Positions 1 to 5,543 of a stretch of 5,543 nt of DNA are shown one piece after another (within the stretch, counting starts at the first letter, position 1; each line of letters begins with the position of its first letter). The DNA is taken from the NCBI GenBank assembly GCA_964504195.1, contig CAZDDI010000119.1:1-5543 (forward strand), given 5' to 3'. The translations under genes and the position numbers were made by a program. A model generated the notes under the pieces. The model was not told the DNA's origin. It did no database searches and was given only the letters and a program-made list of their open reading frames with translations. The stretch comes from CAZDDI01 sp964504195 (GTDB lineage: Bacteria > Chloroflexota > Anaerolineae > B4-G1 > SLSP01).

Positions 1-75
1 AGTGATTCTTGCAAATGGTTTTATTTCCGGTTCATTTTCTTAATTTTCATAAGCCTGTGCTACCATGCCCGCCGA

Positions 76-104
76 TTGACTTTTTTCCCCGCCCAGCCTA
101 TACT
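76..104 (+). promoter_or_regulatory. Probable sigma70-type promoter for the methyltransferase-nuclease gene
   Basis: A -35 hexamer TTGACT (76-81) and a -10 hexamer TATACT (99-104) are separated by exactly 17 bp, the optimal spacing for housekeeping sigma factors. Each hexamer differs from consensus at one position (TTGACA, TATAAT). Transcription would start near 111, giving a leader of about 30 nt before the ATG at 142. The surrounding 1-120 is richer in A/T than the coding DNA downstream. This is inferred from sequence alone. Confidence 0.7.
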
Positions 105-130
105 TGCAGCAGTTACCCATTACGCATGAC

Positions 131-134
131 GGAG
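131..134 (+). promoter_or_regulatory. Ribosome binding site that decides the start at 142
   Basis: GGAG lies 7 nt before the ATG at 142, the standard distance. An in-frame TTG at 136 would add two residues, but it is only 1 nt from this GGAG and cannot use it. ATG 142 is therefore the better start. Confidence 0.7.
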
Positions 135-141
135 TTTGCCC

Positions 142-1785
142 ATGCCCAACGCACCCAGCCGCAATACGCTGTTTTATGGCGATAATCTCCCCATCCTGCG
201 GGAGTATTTCCCCGCCGCCTGCATGGATTTGGTCTACCTCGACCCGCCGTTCAATTCCAACCGCTCGTACAACGTGCTGTTCCAGGATGAGAGCGGGGTG
301 GATTCGGACGCGCAAATCCAGGCGTTTGATGATACCTGGCACTGGGGCGCGGTGGCGGAGCGGGTGTATACGGATCTGGTGCAGGCTGCGCCCGACCGGG
401 TGAGCCGGATGGTGGGCGCGCTGCGCGATTTTGTGGGCACGAATCAGATGCTGGCCTATCTGGTGATGATGGCCGCCCGGCTGGTGGAACTCCACCGCGT
501 CCTCAAACCCACCGGCAGCCTGTATCTCCATTGCGACCCCACCGCCAGCCATTACCTCAAAATCATCCTCGATGCGATTTTTGGCCCAGAGAATTTCCGC
601 AACGAGATTATATGGGAACGCACGAGTAGCCACAATGATACGCGAAGATGGATGCACATCCATGATGTACTTCTGTTCTATAGCAAATCAAGGAAATTTA
701 CTTGGAATCCCGTTTTTACTGAGCATGACCCTAAATATGTGGAGAATTTTTACCGTTATTCTGATGAGCGTGGTGTTTATCGTTTGGATCATATTATTCG
801 TTCAGCCACAATGGGGCCACGTCCAAATCTTGCCTATGAGTATAAAGGTTACACTCCTGAGTGGGGTTGGAGAGTCAATCGCATAAAATTGGAGGAATTG
901 GATGCTGATGATCGTTTGGCTTGGAGTAAAAGCGGGCGGCCTTACCTGAAACGATACCTGGATGAACAGTCTGGTGTACCGATCAAGTCAATAATTGCAG
1001 ATATTCCGCCTATTTCATCTCAGGCTAAAGAACGCCTCGGCTATCCCACGCAGAAACCCCTCGCGCTGTTGGAGCGGATCATCCAGGCCAGCAGCAATCC
1101 GGGGGATTGGGTGCTCGATCCGTTCTGTGGCTGTGGTACGGCGGTCGTCGCGGCGCAGCAGTTGGAGCGGCAGTGGGTGGGCATTGATGTGACGCATCTC
1201 TCGATCGCGCTACAAAAGAACCGCCTCAAGGATATGTTCGAGCTGGCTGCGGGGCGGGATTACGCCGTCATCGGCGAGCCGCAAAGTTTGGGCGCGGCGC
1301 GGCAGCTGGCGCAGGAGGATCGCTTTCAGTTCCAGTTCTGGGCGCTCTCGCTCATCGGGGCGCGGCCCCTCGGCGCGCAGGCGGGCAGTAAGCAGGGCAA
1401 GCGCGGGGCGGATCGCGGTATTGATGGCGTCATCACCTTTATAGATGAAGCGACGGCCAAGCCTAAGCGCGCGCTGGTGCAGGTGAAGAGTGGGCAGGTG
1501 AAGAGCGGCGATATCCGCGATTTGCGGGGGACGGTGGAGCGCGAGGGGGCGGCGCTGGGGCTGTTTATTACGCTGGAGCCGCCCTCGCGCGAGATGGAGA
1601 CGGAGGCGGTAAGCGCGGGCTATTACACCTCGCCGGGGTGGGGGAAGGATTACCCGCGCCTGCAAATCCTCACCATCGCGGCGCTGCTGGGCGGAGCGCA
1701 GCCCCAGCTCCCGCCGAGCCAGAGCACGTTCAAGGTGGCGCAGAAGGCCGCGCCCGGCGCAGAGCAGCGGGAATTGGGGTTTTAG
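142..1785 (+). CDS. Beta-class DNA adenine/cytosine N-methyltransferase fused to an Mrr-like nuclease domain
   Basis: This 547-residue protein should methylate the exocyclic amino group of A (N6) or C (N4) in a specific DNA sequence. The catalytic motif IV, DPPF (34-37), comes before the S-adenosylmethionine motif I, DPFCGCGT (326-333). That order defines the beta class (N6_N4_Mtase, type III Mod-like). LKPTGSLYLHCD (121-132) and GYPTQKP (300-306) are further family blocks. The target-recognition region lies between, at about 154-295. After the methylase, GADRGIDG (422-429) and QVK (447-449) match the PD-(D/E)xK nuclease core of the Mrr type: Asp428, then Q-x-K with Lys449. SGDIRDLRG follows, then a C-terminal tail. 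One polypeptide may therefore both modify and cut, although the nuclease part could instead bind DNA or regulate. Start chosen by GGAG at 131-134. It has its own promoter and no adjacent specificity or restriction subunit. The recognition region is unusually AT-rich (separate entry). Family assignment is firm; cleavage activity is inferred. Confidence 0.9.
   Translation: MPNAPSRNTLFYGDNLPILREYFPAACMDLVYLDPPFNSNRSYNVLFQDESGVDSDAQIQAFDDTWHWGAVAERVYTDLVQAAPDRVSRMVGALRDFVGTNQMLAYLVMMAARLVELHRVLKPTGSLYLHCDPTASHYLKIILDAIFGPENFRNEIIWERTSSHNDTRRWMHIHDVLLFYSKSRKFTWNPVFTEHDPKYVENFYRYSDERGVYRLDHIIRSATMGPRPNLAYEYKGYTPEWGWRVNRIKLEELDADDRLAWSKSGRPYLKRYLDEQSGVPIKSIIADIPPISSQAKERLGYPTQKPLALLERIIQASSNPGDWVLDPFCGCGTAVVAAQQLERQWVGIDVTHLSIALQKNRLKDMFELAAGRDYAVIGEPQSLGAARQLAQEDRFQFQFWALSLIGARPLGAQAGSKQGKRGADRGIDGVITFIDEATAKPKRALVQVKSGQVKSGDIRDLRGTVEREGAALGLFITLEPPSREMETEAVSAGYYTSPGWGKDYPRLQILTIAALLGGAQPQLPPSQSTFKVAQKAAPGAEQRELGF
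601..1024 (+). other. Low-GC target-recognition segment inside the methyltransferase gene (probable mosaic module)
   Basis: Counting by 60-base lines, 601-1020 holds about 179 G/C of 420 (43%). Lines 421-540 are at 60-63%, 541-600 is a 50% transition, and 1021-1140 is at about 62%. Codons in the segment favour T or A in the third position, unlike both flanks. It encodes residues 154-295, the stretch between the catalytic half and the AdoMet-binding half, where beta-class enzymes carry their target-recognition domain. The left edge abuts the FRNEIIW block and the right edge abuts ERLGYPTQKP. Conserved edges with a foreign-looking centre suggest recombinational replacement of the specificity module. 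Confidence 0.6.
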
Positions 1786-1790
1786 ATTGA

Positions 1791-1836
1791 CGTACTGCGT
1801 ACTGCGTACTGCGTACTGCGTACTGCGTACTGCGTA
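1791..1836. repeat. Heptanucleotide tandem array, CGTACTG x6 plus a partial unit
   Basis: Six perfect copies of CGTACTG (1791-1832) are followed by a partial CGTA (1833-1836). The array begins 5 nt after the stop codon of the methyltransferase gene. No copy carries a substitution, which suggests recent expansion or ongoing homogenisation by slippage. The class resembles the heptameric short tandemly repeated repetitive sequences described in cyanobacteria. Function is unknown. Confidence 0.95.
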
Positions 1837-1852
1837 ATGAATTCTCTGGTGA

Positions 1853-1866
1853 CGTTTCACGTTTCA
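1853..1866. repeat. Two copies of a second heptamer, CGTTTCA
   Basis: CGTTTCA occurs twice in tandem (1853-1859 and 1860-1866), between the CGTACTG and ATTCGCC arrays. Two copies alone would mean little. They count because the unit length is again 7 bp, and because the junction CGTTTCACG recurs in inverse orientation as CGTGAAACG at 3101-3109. Confidence 0.6.
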
Positions 1867-1881
1867 TCCGCCTTCTCGCCG

Positions 1882-2025
1882 ATTCGCCATTCGCCATTCG
1901 CCATGCGCCATGCGCCATGCGCCATTCACCATTCGCCATTCGCCATGCGCCATTCGCCGATTCGCCATTCGCCATCCGCCGATTCGCCATTCGCCGATTC
2001 GCCATTCGCTGATTCGCCATTTTCC
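1882..2025. repeat. Heptanucleotide tandem array, ATTCGCC type, about 20 units with G spacers
   Basis: Eleven contiguous 7-bp units fill 1882-1958. Then come blocks of three (1960-1980), two (1982-1995), two (1997-2010) and two (2012-2025), each preceded by a single extra G. Units are ATTCGCC or one-base variants ATGCGCC, ATTCACC, ATCCGCC and ATTCGCT; the last unit is degenerate (ATTTTCC). A G also precedes the first unit, at 1881. The array stops 2 nt before the AGGAGG of the next gene. Open frames crossing it encode only heptad-repeat peptides and are not genes. Confidence 0.95.
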
Positions 2026-2027
2026 AT

Positions 2028-2033
2028 AGGAGG
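2028..2033 (+). promoter_or_regulatory. Strong ribosome binding site of the membrane/BNR gene
   Basis: A full AGGAGG lies 6 nt before the ATG at 2040. It starts almost immediately after the last degenerate heptamer, so the repeat array probably forms the 5' leader of this gene. No convincing promoter was found between 1786 and 2027. Confidence 0.8.
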
Positions 2034-2039
2034 GCTGAC

Positions 2040-3077
2040 ATGCACACACTTACACTACGTCGGGCATCTGTGGGCCGGGCGGTGCGCGCGGCGGCGCATC
2101 CCGCCGTGCTCGCCGCCATCGGGCTATTGCTCGTCAATGATCACTGGCTACGCTGGGCGCATCCCTCCTGGCTCACGGGCAAGCTGGGCGATGCGGCCTG
2201 GCTCTTCTTCATGCCCTTCATCATCGCCCCGCTATTGGCCTGGCTTTTGCCGACTTCCCTCCCGCGCCGCGACGCCTGGGTGGGACTGGCTGCCGGCCTG
2301 CTCGTGGGCGGCATCTTCGCGGCGGTCAAAACCTTGCCGGTGGCCCACGCGGCCTTCCGCGCCGGATTCGCCGCCGTCTTGGGTTGGGAATCCATATTAC
2401 TGCGCGATCCCACCGATTTGTTGACGCTCCCCGCCTTGTGGCCCGCGTGGCGCCTGTGGCAATCCACCGCGCGACAGCGCCCCGCCGCCGCCCCCTATCG
2501 CACCGCCGGCGTCATCGCCCTGGCCGCCTTCGCCACCATCGCCAACAGCGGCCCGAAAGATCCCGGCATCACCTGCTTGCATTTGGAAGAGGCGCGCATT
2601 TACGCCATCGCCGACTGGGCCGGCATGACGGGCGGCGTCTATACCAGCGATGATGGGGGACTGACCTGGGACACGCTGGTTTCCGATTATCCGACCATGG
2701 AACAACAAGCGAGCCTCCCGGATTACCAATGCCGACATTTAGCCTCGCACACCTGGTTGCTGGCGGGCACTGCGCCGGGCGAATTCTACCGCTTCGTCCC
2801 CGGCGACCGCATCGAGCGCTCTACCGATGAAGGACGCACCTGGACGGTGGAGCAATACCTCTCCAAGCGGTATGTCCGCCCGGCCAATGAACACTACTCT
2901 GGCTCCTACACCAGCGCTGAGACCCGCTCCGGCCCGGAAGATGCGCTCTATGATCCCGCCACCGGTAACCTCATCGTGGCGATGGAATGGAAAGGCACCC
3001 TCGTTCGCGAGCCGGATGGCACCTGGCACTGGATCACCGTTGGGCCGTATGCTGCTCAAATCGTGCGGGAACAGTAA
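2040..3077 (+). CDS. Uncharacterised membrane protein with TGKL-motif N-terminus and C-terminal Asp-box (BNR) repeats
   Basis: A 345-residue protein of unknown function. The N-terminal half has about four or five hydrophobic segments (roughly 20-34, 51-71, 79-97, 125-140, 154-169). It contains NDHWL (33-37), LTGKLGD (45-51) and DPTDLL (123-128). I recognise these as signatures of a widespread uncharacterised bacterial membrane family with a TGKLSDFAGL-like block. After the last segment, about residues 171-345 are probably extracytoplasmic. They carry two Asp-box motifs of the BNR/sialidase type, SDDGGLTW (203-210) and STDEGRTW (261-268), plus a weaker PDGTWHW (325-331). Two cysteines (179, 231) could form a disulfide. 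Asp-boxes mark beta-propeller blades, but about 175 residues is too short for a full propeller. A strong AGGAGG supports the start. The kinase gene begins 87 bp downstream. It is clearly coding; its role is unknown and I would not call it a sialidase. Confidence 0.85.
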   Translation: MHTLTLRRASVGRAVRAAAHPAVLAAIGLLLVNDHWLRWAHPSWLTGKLGDAAWLFFMPFIIAPLLAWLLPTSLPRRDAWVGLAAGLLVGGIFAAVKTLPVAHAAFRAGFAAVLGWESILLRDPTDLLTLPALWPAWRLWQSTARQRPAAAPYRTAGVIALAAFATIANSGPKDPGITCLHLEEARIYAIADWAGMTGGVYTSDDGGLTWDTLVSDYPTMEQQASLPDYQCRHLASHTWLLAGTAPGEFYRFVPGDRIERSTDEGRTWTVEQYLSKRYVRPANEHYSGSYTSAETRSGPEDALYDPATGNLIVAMEWKGTLVREPDGTWHWITVGPYAAQIVREQ

Positions 3078-3094
3078 CCTTGTGGAGCTCCCGT

Positions 3095-3142
3095 GTGCTG
3101 CGTGAAACGCGGCGCGTGACCCGCGCAGGCTTCACGCAGCAC
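3095..3142. repeat. Perfect 12-bp inverted repeat (hairpin) between the membrane-protein and kinase genes
   Basis: GTGCTGCGTGAA (3095-3106) is exactly complementary to TTCACGCAGCAC (3131-3142), with a 24-nt centre. The centre can add a 5-bp stem, GCGCG (3112-3116) with CGCGC (3122-3126), closing a 5-nt loop. It starts 17 nt after the stop at 3077 and ends 22 nt before the kinase ATG. No T-run follows, so it is not a standard intrinsic terminator. It may be an attenuator, an RNA-processing or stability structure, a palindromic protein site, or a dispersed repeat. It also touches heptamer-like relics (CGTGAAACG at 3101; GCACGTT at 3139-3145 followed by GCACGCC). Confidence 0.8.
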
Positions 3143-3164
3143 GTTGCACGCCAATGATAAAATT

Positions 3165-5420
3165 ATGAACCAACCTACGCCAACCCCTGTGACTTCGCCG
3201 CCCGGCGCGGCGTTACATGCCTGGCGCACCCGCGCCCTCAACATCGTCCTCACCACCGTCGTCATCGTCGCCCTGCCCGCCATGCTCGCCCTGCTCATCG
3301 AAGCCCTGCCCGATCCCGCCCAGTGGGCCACCGCCGCCCTCTACCCCATCTTCTACTGCCTCCTCGTCGGGCTGACCCTGGCCCGGCGGCGCGATTATCG
3401 CGCGCGGGCCTGGGTCTTCCTCATCCTCGGCTACATCGTCGGGGGCGTCTCCTTCGCCCGCGACGGGCTGGCTGGCGCGGGGCGCGATTACCTCATCATC
3501 CTGCCGATTCTGGGCATCATCCTCATCAACGCCCGCGCGGGCATCATCGCCGCCGGTATCAGCGCTGCCGTCTACCTCAGCTTCACGCTCCTGGCACACC
3601 TGGGCATCCTGAGCACCTGGATGCTCTACACTGAGAACCCCACCAGCCTCTCCTTCTGGGGGCTGATTGGGGCCATTCTCACCTTCATGCTTGGGGGCGC
3701 GCTGGCCCTCCTCATCCGCTTCAACCATTTGCAAGAGCAAACCGCGTACATAGCCCAGCGCAACGCCGAACAGCTGACCCAGGCGCACTGCCTGCTCGCA
3801 GAAGCCAATCAGACCCTCGAAGATAAAGTCGCCCAGCGTACCTGCGAGCTCGCCGAGGCGCGGGACGCCGCCGAAGCTGCCAACCGTGCCAAGACCGCCT
3901 TCCTCGCCACCATGAGCCACGAAATCCGCACCCCCATGAATGCCGTGCTCGGCATGAGCGCGCTGCTGCTGGATACCCCGCTCAACGCCGACCAGCGGGA
4001 GCTTGCCGAGACCGTCAAGCGCAACGGCGACGTGTTAATGGCGCTGCTCAATGATATTTTCGACTTTGCCCGCATCGAAGCCGGGCAACTCACCCCAGAG
4101 CTGCGGCCTTTCACCTTGCGGGCGGCCATTGATAGCGTCGTGGCGCTGATCGCGCCCCAGGCCCAGGCGAAAAACCTGACCTTGCATATCGCTTGCGCTG
4201 CGGATGTGCCCCCGCATATCATCAGTGACGCGGCGCGCGTGCAGCAGGTCTTGCTCAATCTCTTGAGCAATGCGGTGAAGTTCACCGCTGCCGGAAACGT
4301 CACGCTCACCGTTGCGCCGGACAGCCTGCACGCCGGCGGCGCTGCACTGCGCTTCAGCGTCCGCGATACCGGGGTGGGCATTCCCTCGGAGCAGTTGGCG
4401 CGCCTCTTCCAACCGTTCACCCAGTTGGATGCTTCCGCCGCGCGCAAGTACGGCGGGGTCGGGCTGGGTCTCGTCATCAGCCGCCGCCTGGCAGAATTGC
4501 TCGGCGGGACGCTATGGGCGGAGAGTACGCCGGGCGAAGGTAGCACGTTCCATTTTCTGTTGCCGGTGGTCGTCGCGCCCGCACCGCCCGCCATGCCGCC
4601 CGTGCGCGGGCCTGCCCCGGCCCCCGTCCCCGTTCCGGATGCCGTGCCGCTGCGGATTTTGCTGGTCGAAGATAACGCCATCAACCAACGCCTGGCCCAG
4701 CTCCTTCTGGAACGCCTGGGGCATCAGGCCGATCTCGCCTTCAACGGCGTGGAGGCGCTCGCGGCTGTGCAACGGCGGGGTTACGATGTGGCGTTGATGG
4801 ATGTGCAGATGCCGGAGATGGACGGTTTGGAGGCCACGCGCCGCATCCGCGCGCTGGGGGATACCATCACCCAGCCGCGCATCATCGCCATGACCGCTAA
4901 CACTTTCAGCGAAGACCGCGCCGCCTGCTTTACCGCCGGGATGGATGACTTTGTCAAAAAACCGGTGCAAGTGGCGGAGCTCGTCGCGGCGTTGGCCCAT
5001 GCCCAGGGCGCGTCGCCGGCGGCGGCGCACAGCGTAGCGCCGGTGGTATTGGATGAAGCTGTCTTGCAGCACCTCAAGGATGCGCTTGGGCGGCGGGCGG
5101 CGCATAAGTTGGCGACGCTCCTGGAAAGCTTCCACGAAAGCACGGAGCGCTTGCTGGCCGAGGCGCGCGCCGCCGCGCAAGCCGAGCAGCGCGCCGAGCT
5201 GCAACGGGCCGCGCATACCCTCAAATCCACCGCCGCCACCATCGGCGCGCTGCAGCTGGCGGCGCAAGCACAGCAGCTGGAGCAGCGCGCACACGAACTC
5301 GCGCCCGCGCACATCACCGCCGCGCTCGCCGCGCTCACTGCCGAATACACCCGGCTCGTTCCCTTGCTGCGGGCAGCTGGCGCGCGGCTGTGCGCGGGCT
5401 GCCCGCCGGATGCGGAGTAA
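3165..5420 (+). CDS. Membrane hybrid sensor histidine kinase (HisKA-HATPase-receiver-HPt)
   Basis: A 751-residue tripartite phosphorelay kinase with BarA/ArcB-type order. About six membrane segments (roughly 25-48, 56-73, 82-98, 108-122, 124-148, 164-185) form the input domain. A coiled coil (about 187-240) leads to the HisKA H-box SHEIRTP with phosphoacceptor His252. The ATP-binding domain shows the N-box LLNLLSNAVKF (363-373), G1 DTGVGIP (401-407), F-box LFQPF (414-418) and G2 GGVGLGL (430-436). A Pro/Ala-rich linker (471-495) joins the receiver: acidic EDN (502-504), Asp546 in MDVQMPEMDG, Thr577 and Lys599-Pro600. The HPt domain has His684 in AHTLKS. All phosphotransfer residues are intact, so ATP to His252 to Asp546 to His684 is expected, then an unseen response regulator. 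No PAS or HAMP domain is evident. The ATG at 3165 lacks a clear Shine-Dalgarno; an in-frame TTG at 3144 has none either. Downstream genes are not visible. Confidence 0.95.
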   Translation: MNQPTPTPVTSPPGAALHAWRTRALNIVLTTVVIVALPAMLALLIEALPDPAQWATAALYPIFYCLLVGLTLARRRDYRARAWVFLILGYIVGGVSFARDGLAGAGRDYLIILPILGIILINARAGIIAAGISAAVYLSFTLLAHLGILSTWMLYTENPTSLSFWGLIGAILTFMLGGALALLIRFNHLQEQTAYIAQRNAEQLTQAHCLLAEANQTLEDKVAQRTCELAEARDAAEAANRAKTAFLATMSHEIRTPMNAVLGMSALLLDTPLNADQRELAETVKRNGDVLMALLNDIFDFARIEAGQLTPELRPFTLRAAIDSVVALIAPQAQAKNLTLHIACAADVPPHIISDAARVQQVLLNLLSNAVKFTAAGNVTLTVAPDSLHAGGAALRFSVRDTGVGIPSEQLARLFQPFTQLDASAARKYGGVGLGLVISRRLAELLGGTLWAESTPGEGSTFHFLLPVVVAPAPPAMPPVRGPAPAPVPVPDAVPLRILLVEDNAINQRLAQLLLERLGHQADLAFNGVEALAAVQRRGYDVALMDVQMPEMDGLEATRRIRALGDTITQPRIIAMTANTFSEDRAACFTAGMDDFVKKPVQVAELVAALAHAQGASPAAAHSVAPVVLDEAVLQHLKDALGRRAAHKLATLLESFHESTERLLAEARAAAQAEQRAELQRAAHTLKSTAATIGALQLAAQAQQLEQRAHELAPAHITAALAALTAEYTRLVPLLRAAGARLCAGCPPDAE

Positions 5421-5543
5421 GGCCGGTGCCTGAGCCTGTCGAAGGCCGGTGCCTGAGCCTGCCGCAGGCCGGTGCCTGAGCCTGTCGAAGGCCGGTGCCT
5501 GAGCCTGTCGAAGGCCGGTGCCTGAGCCTGTCGAAGGCCGGTG
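5421..5543. repeat. 23-bp tandem repeat array, five full units, running off the window
   Basis: Units start at 5421, 5444, 5467, 5490 and 5513, with a partial one at 5536. Each begins GGCCGGTGCCTGAGCC and ends TGTCGAA. Units 1, 3, 4 and 5 are identical; unit 2 ends TGCCGCA instead (two substitutions). The first unit starts at the base after the kinase TAA stop. Each unit start can form a small stem AGGC-CGGT-GCCT. The CCTGAGCCTGTCGAAGG core resembles a motif I recall as dispersed across many bacterial genomes; that is memory, not a search. The array end is outside the window. Confidence 0.95.

Noticed and set aside
1..75. Possible end of an upstream gene
   Set aside because: The stretch is AT-rich, has no supported frame in either direction, and shows no recognisable domain or terminator.
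1480..1509. 15-bp tandem duplication covering the QVKSG nuclease motif (QVKSGQVKSG)
   Set aside because: From memory of the family, QVKSGxVKSGDIRDLRG is its normal pattern, so this is probably conserved sequence and not a recent duplication.
1787..1815. TTGACG at 1787-1792 as a -35 element for the membrane-protein gene, with the heptamer array in the spacer
   Set aside because: At 17 bp the -10 position reads TGCGTA, a poor match. The nearest TAATGA-like word is about 42 bp away, too far for a promoter.
1730..2137. Open frames across the heptamer arrays on both strands, with peptides such as GEWRMAN repeats
   Set aside because: They are open only because the repeat units lack stops. They have no ribosome site and overlap real genes in other frames.
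3155..3163. Extended -10 element TGATAAAAT just before the kinase ATG
   Set aside because: The match is good, but transcription would start near 3170, after the ATG at 3165, and no further suitable start codon follows. There is also no -35 at the right distance.
3809..4684. Long minus-strand open frames opposite the kinase gene (also 4512-5312 and 3213-3920)
   Set aside because: These are shadows of high-GC coding sequence. The plus-strand frame has every kinase motif, while the minus frames show no domain.
5421..5543. CRISPR array
   Set aside because: The 23-bp units follow each other with no spacers, so this is a simple tandem repeat.

Overview
The window carries three complete genes, all on the plus strand, separated and bounded by short tandem repeats. 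The coding DNA is GC-rich, roughly 60-70% by eye. The intergenic space is filled with heptanucleotide arrays and a 23-bp array whose core resembles one I recall as dispersed in many bacterial genomes. Together with a BNR-type membrane protein and a hybrid histidine kinase, this fits an environmental bacterium such as a filamentous Chloroflexota (Anaerolineae/Caldilineae type). That assignment is inference from style; no marker gene is present.

Region by region. Bases 1-141 are an AT-richer leader with a good sigma70-type promoter (TTGACT, 17 bp, TATACT) and a GGAG ribosome binding site. Bases 142-1785 encode a beta-class DNA amino-methyltransferase fused to a C-terminal Mrr-like nuclease domain, a candidate single-polypeptide restriction-modification enzyme. 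Its central specificity region (about 601-1024) is only about 43% GC between flanks of about 60%, and both edges fall next to conserved motifs, as expected of a swapped target-recognition module. Bases 1786-2027 hold three heptamer families in a row: CGTACTG x6, CGTTTCA x2 and ATTCGCC-type x20 with periodic one-base G insertions. They run up to the AGGAGG site of the next gene. Bases 2040-3077 encode a membrane protein of an uncharacterised family (TGKL motif) joined to an extracytoplasmic part with two Asp-box (BNR) motifs. Bases 3078-3164 hold a perfect 12-bp inverted repeat. Bases 3165-5420 encode a tripartite hybrid sensor kinase: six membrane segments, coiled coil, HisKA, HATPase, receiver and HPt. 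From 5421, directly after its stop codon, a 23-bp tandem array runs off the window.

The genes show no obvious shared pathway. The methyltransferase-nuclease has its own promoter. The second and third genes are 87 bp apart and could be co-transcribed, with the hairpin between them. No partner response regulator, separate restriction subunit or mobile-element gene is visible. The points most worth follow-up are the mosaic specificity domain, the methyltransferase-nuclease fusion, and the stacked heptamer arrays in front of the second gene.
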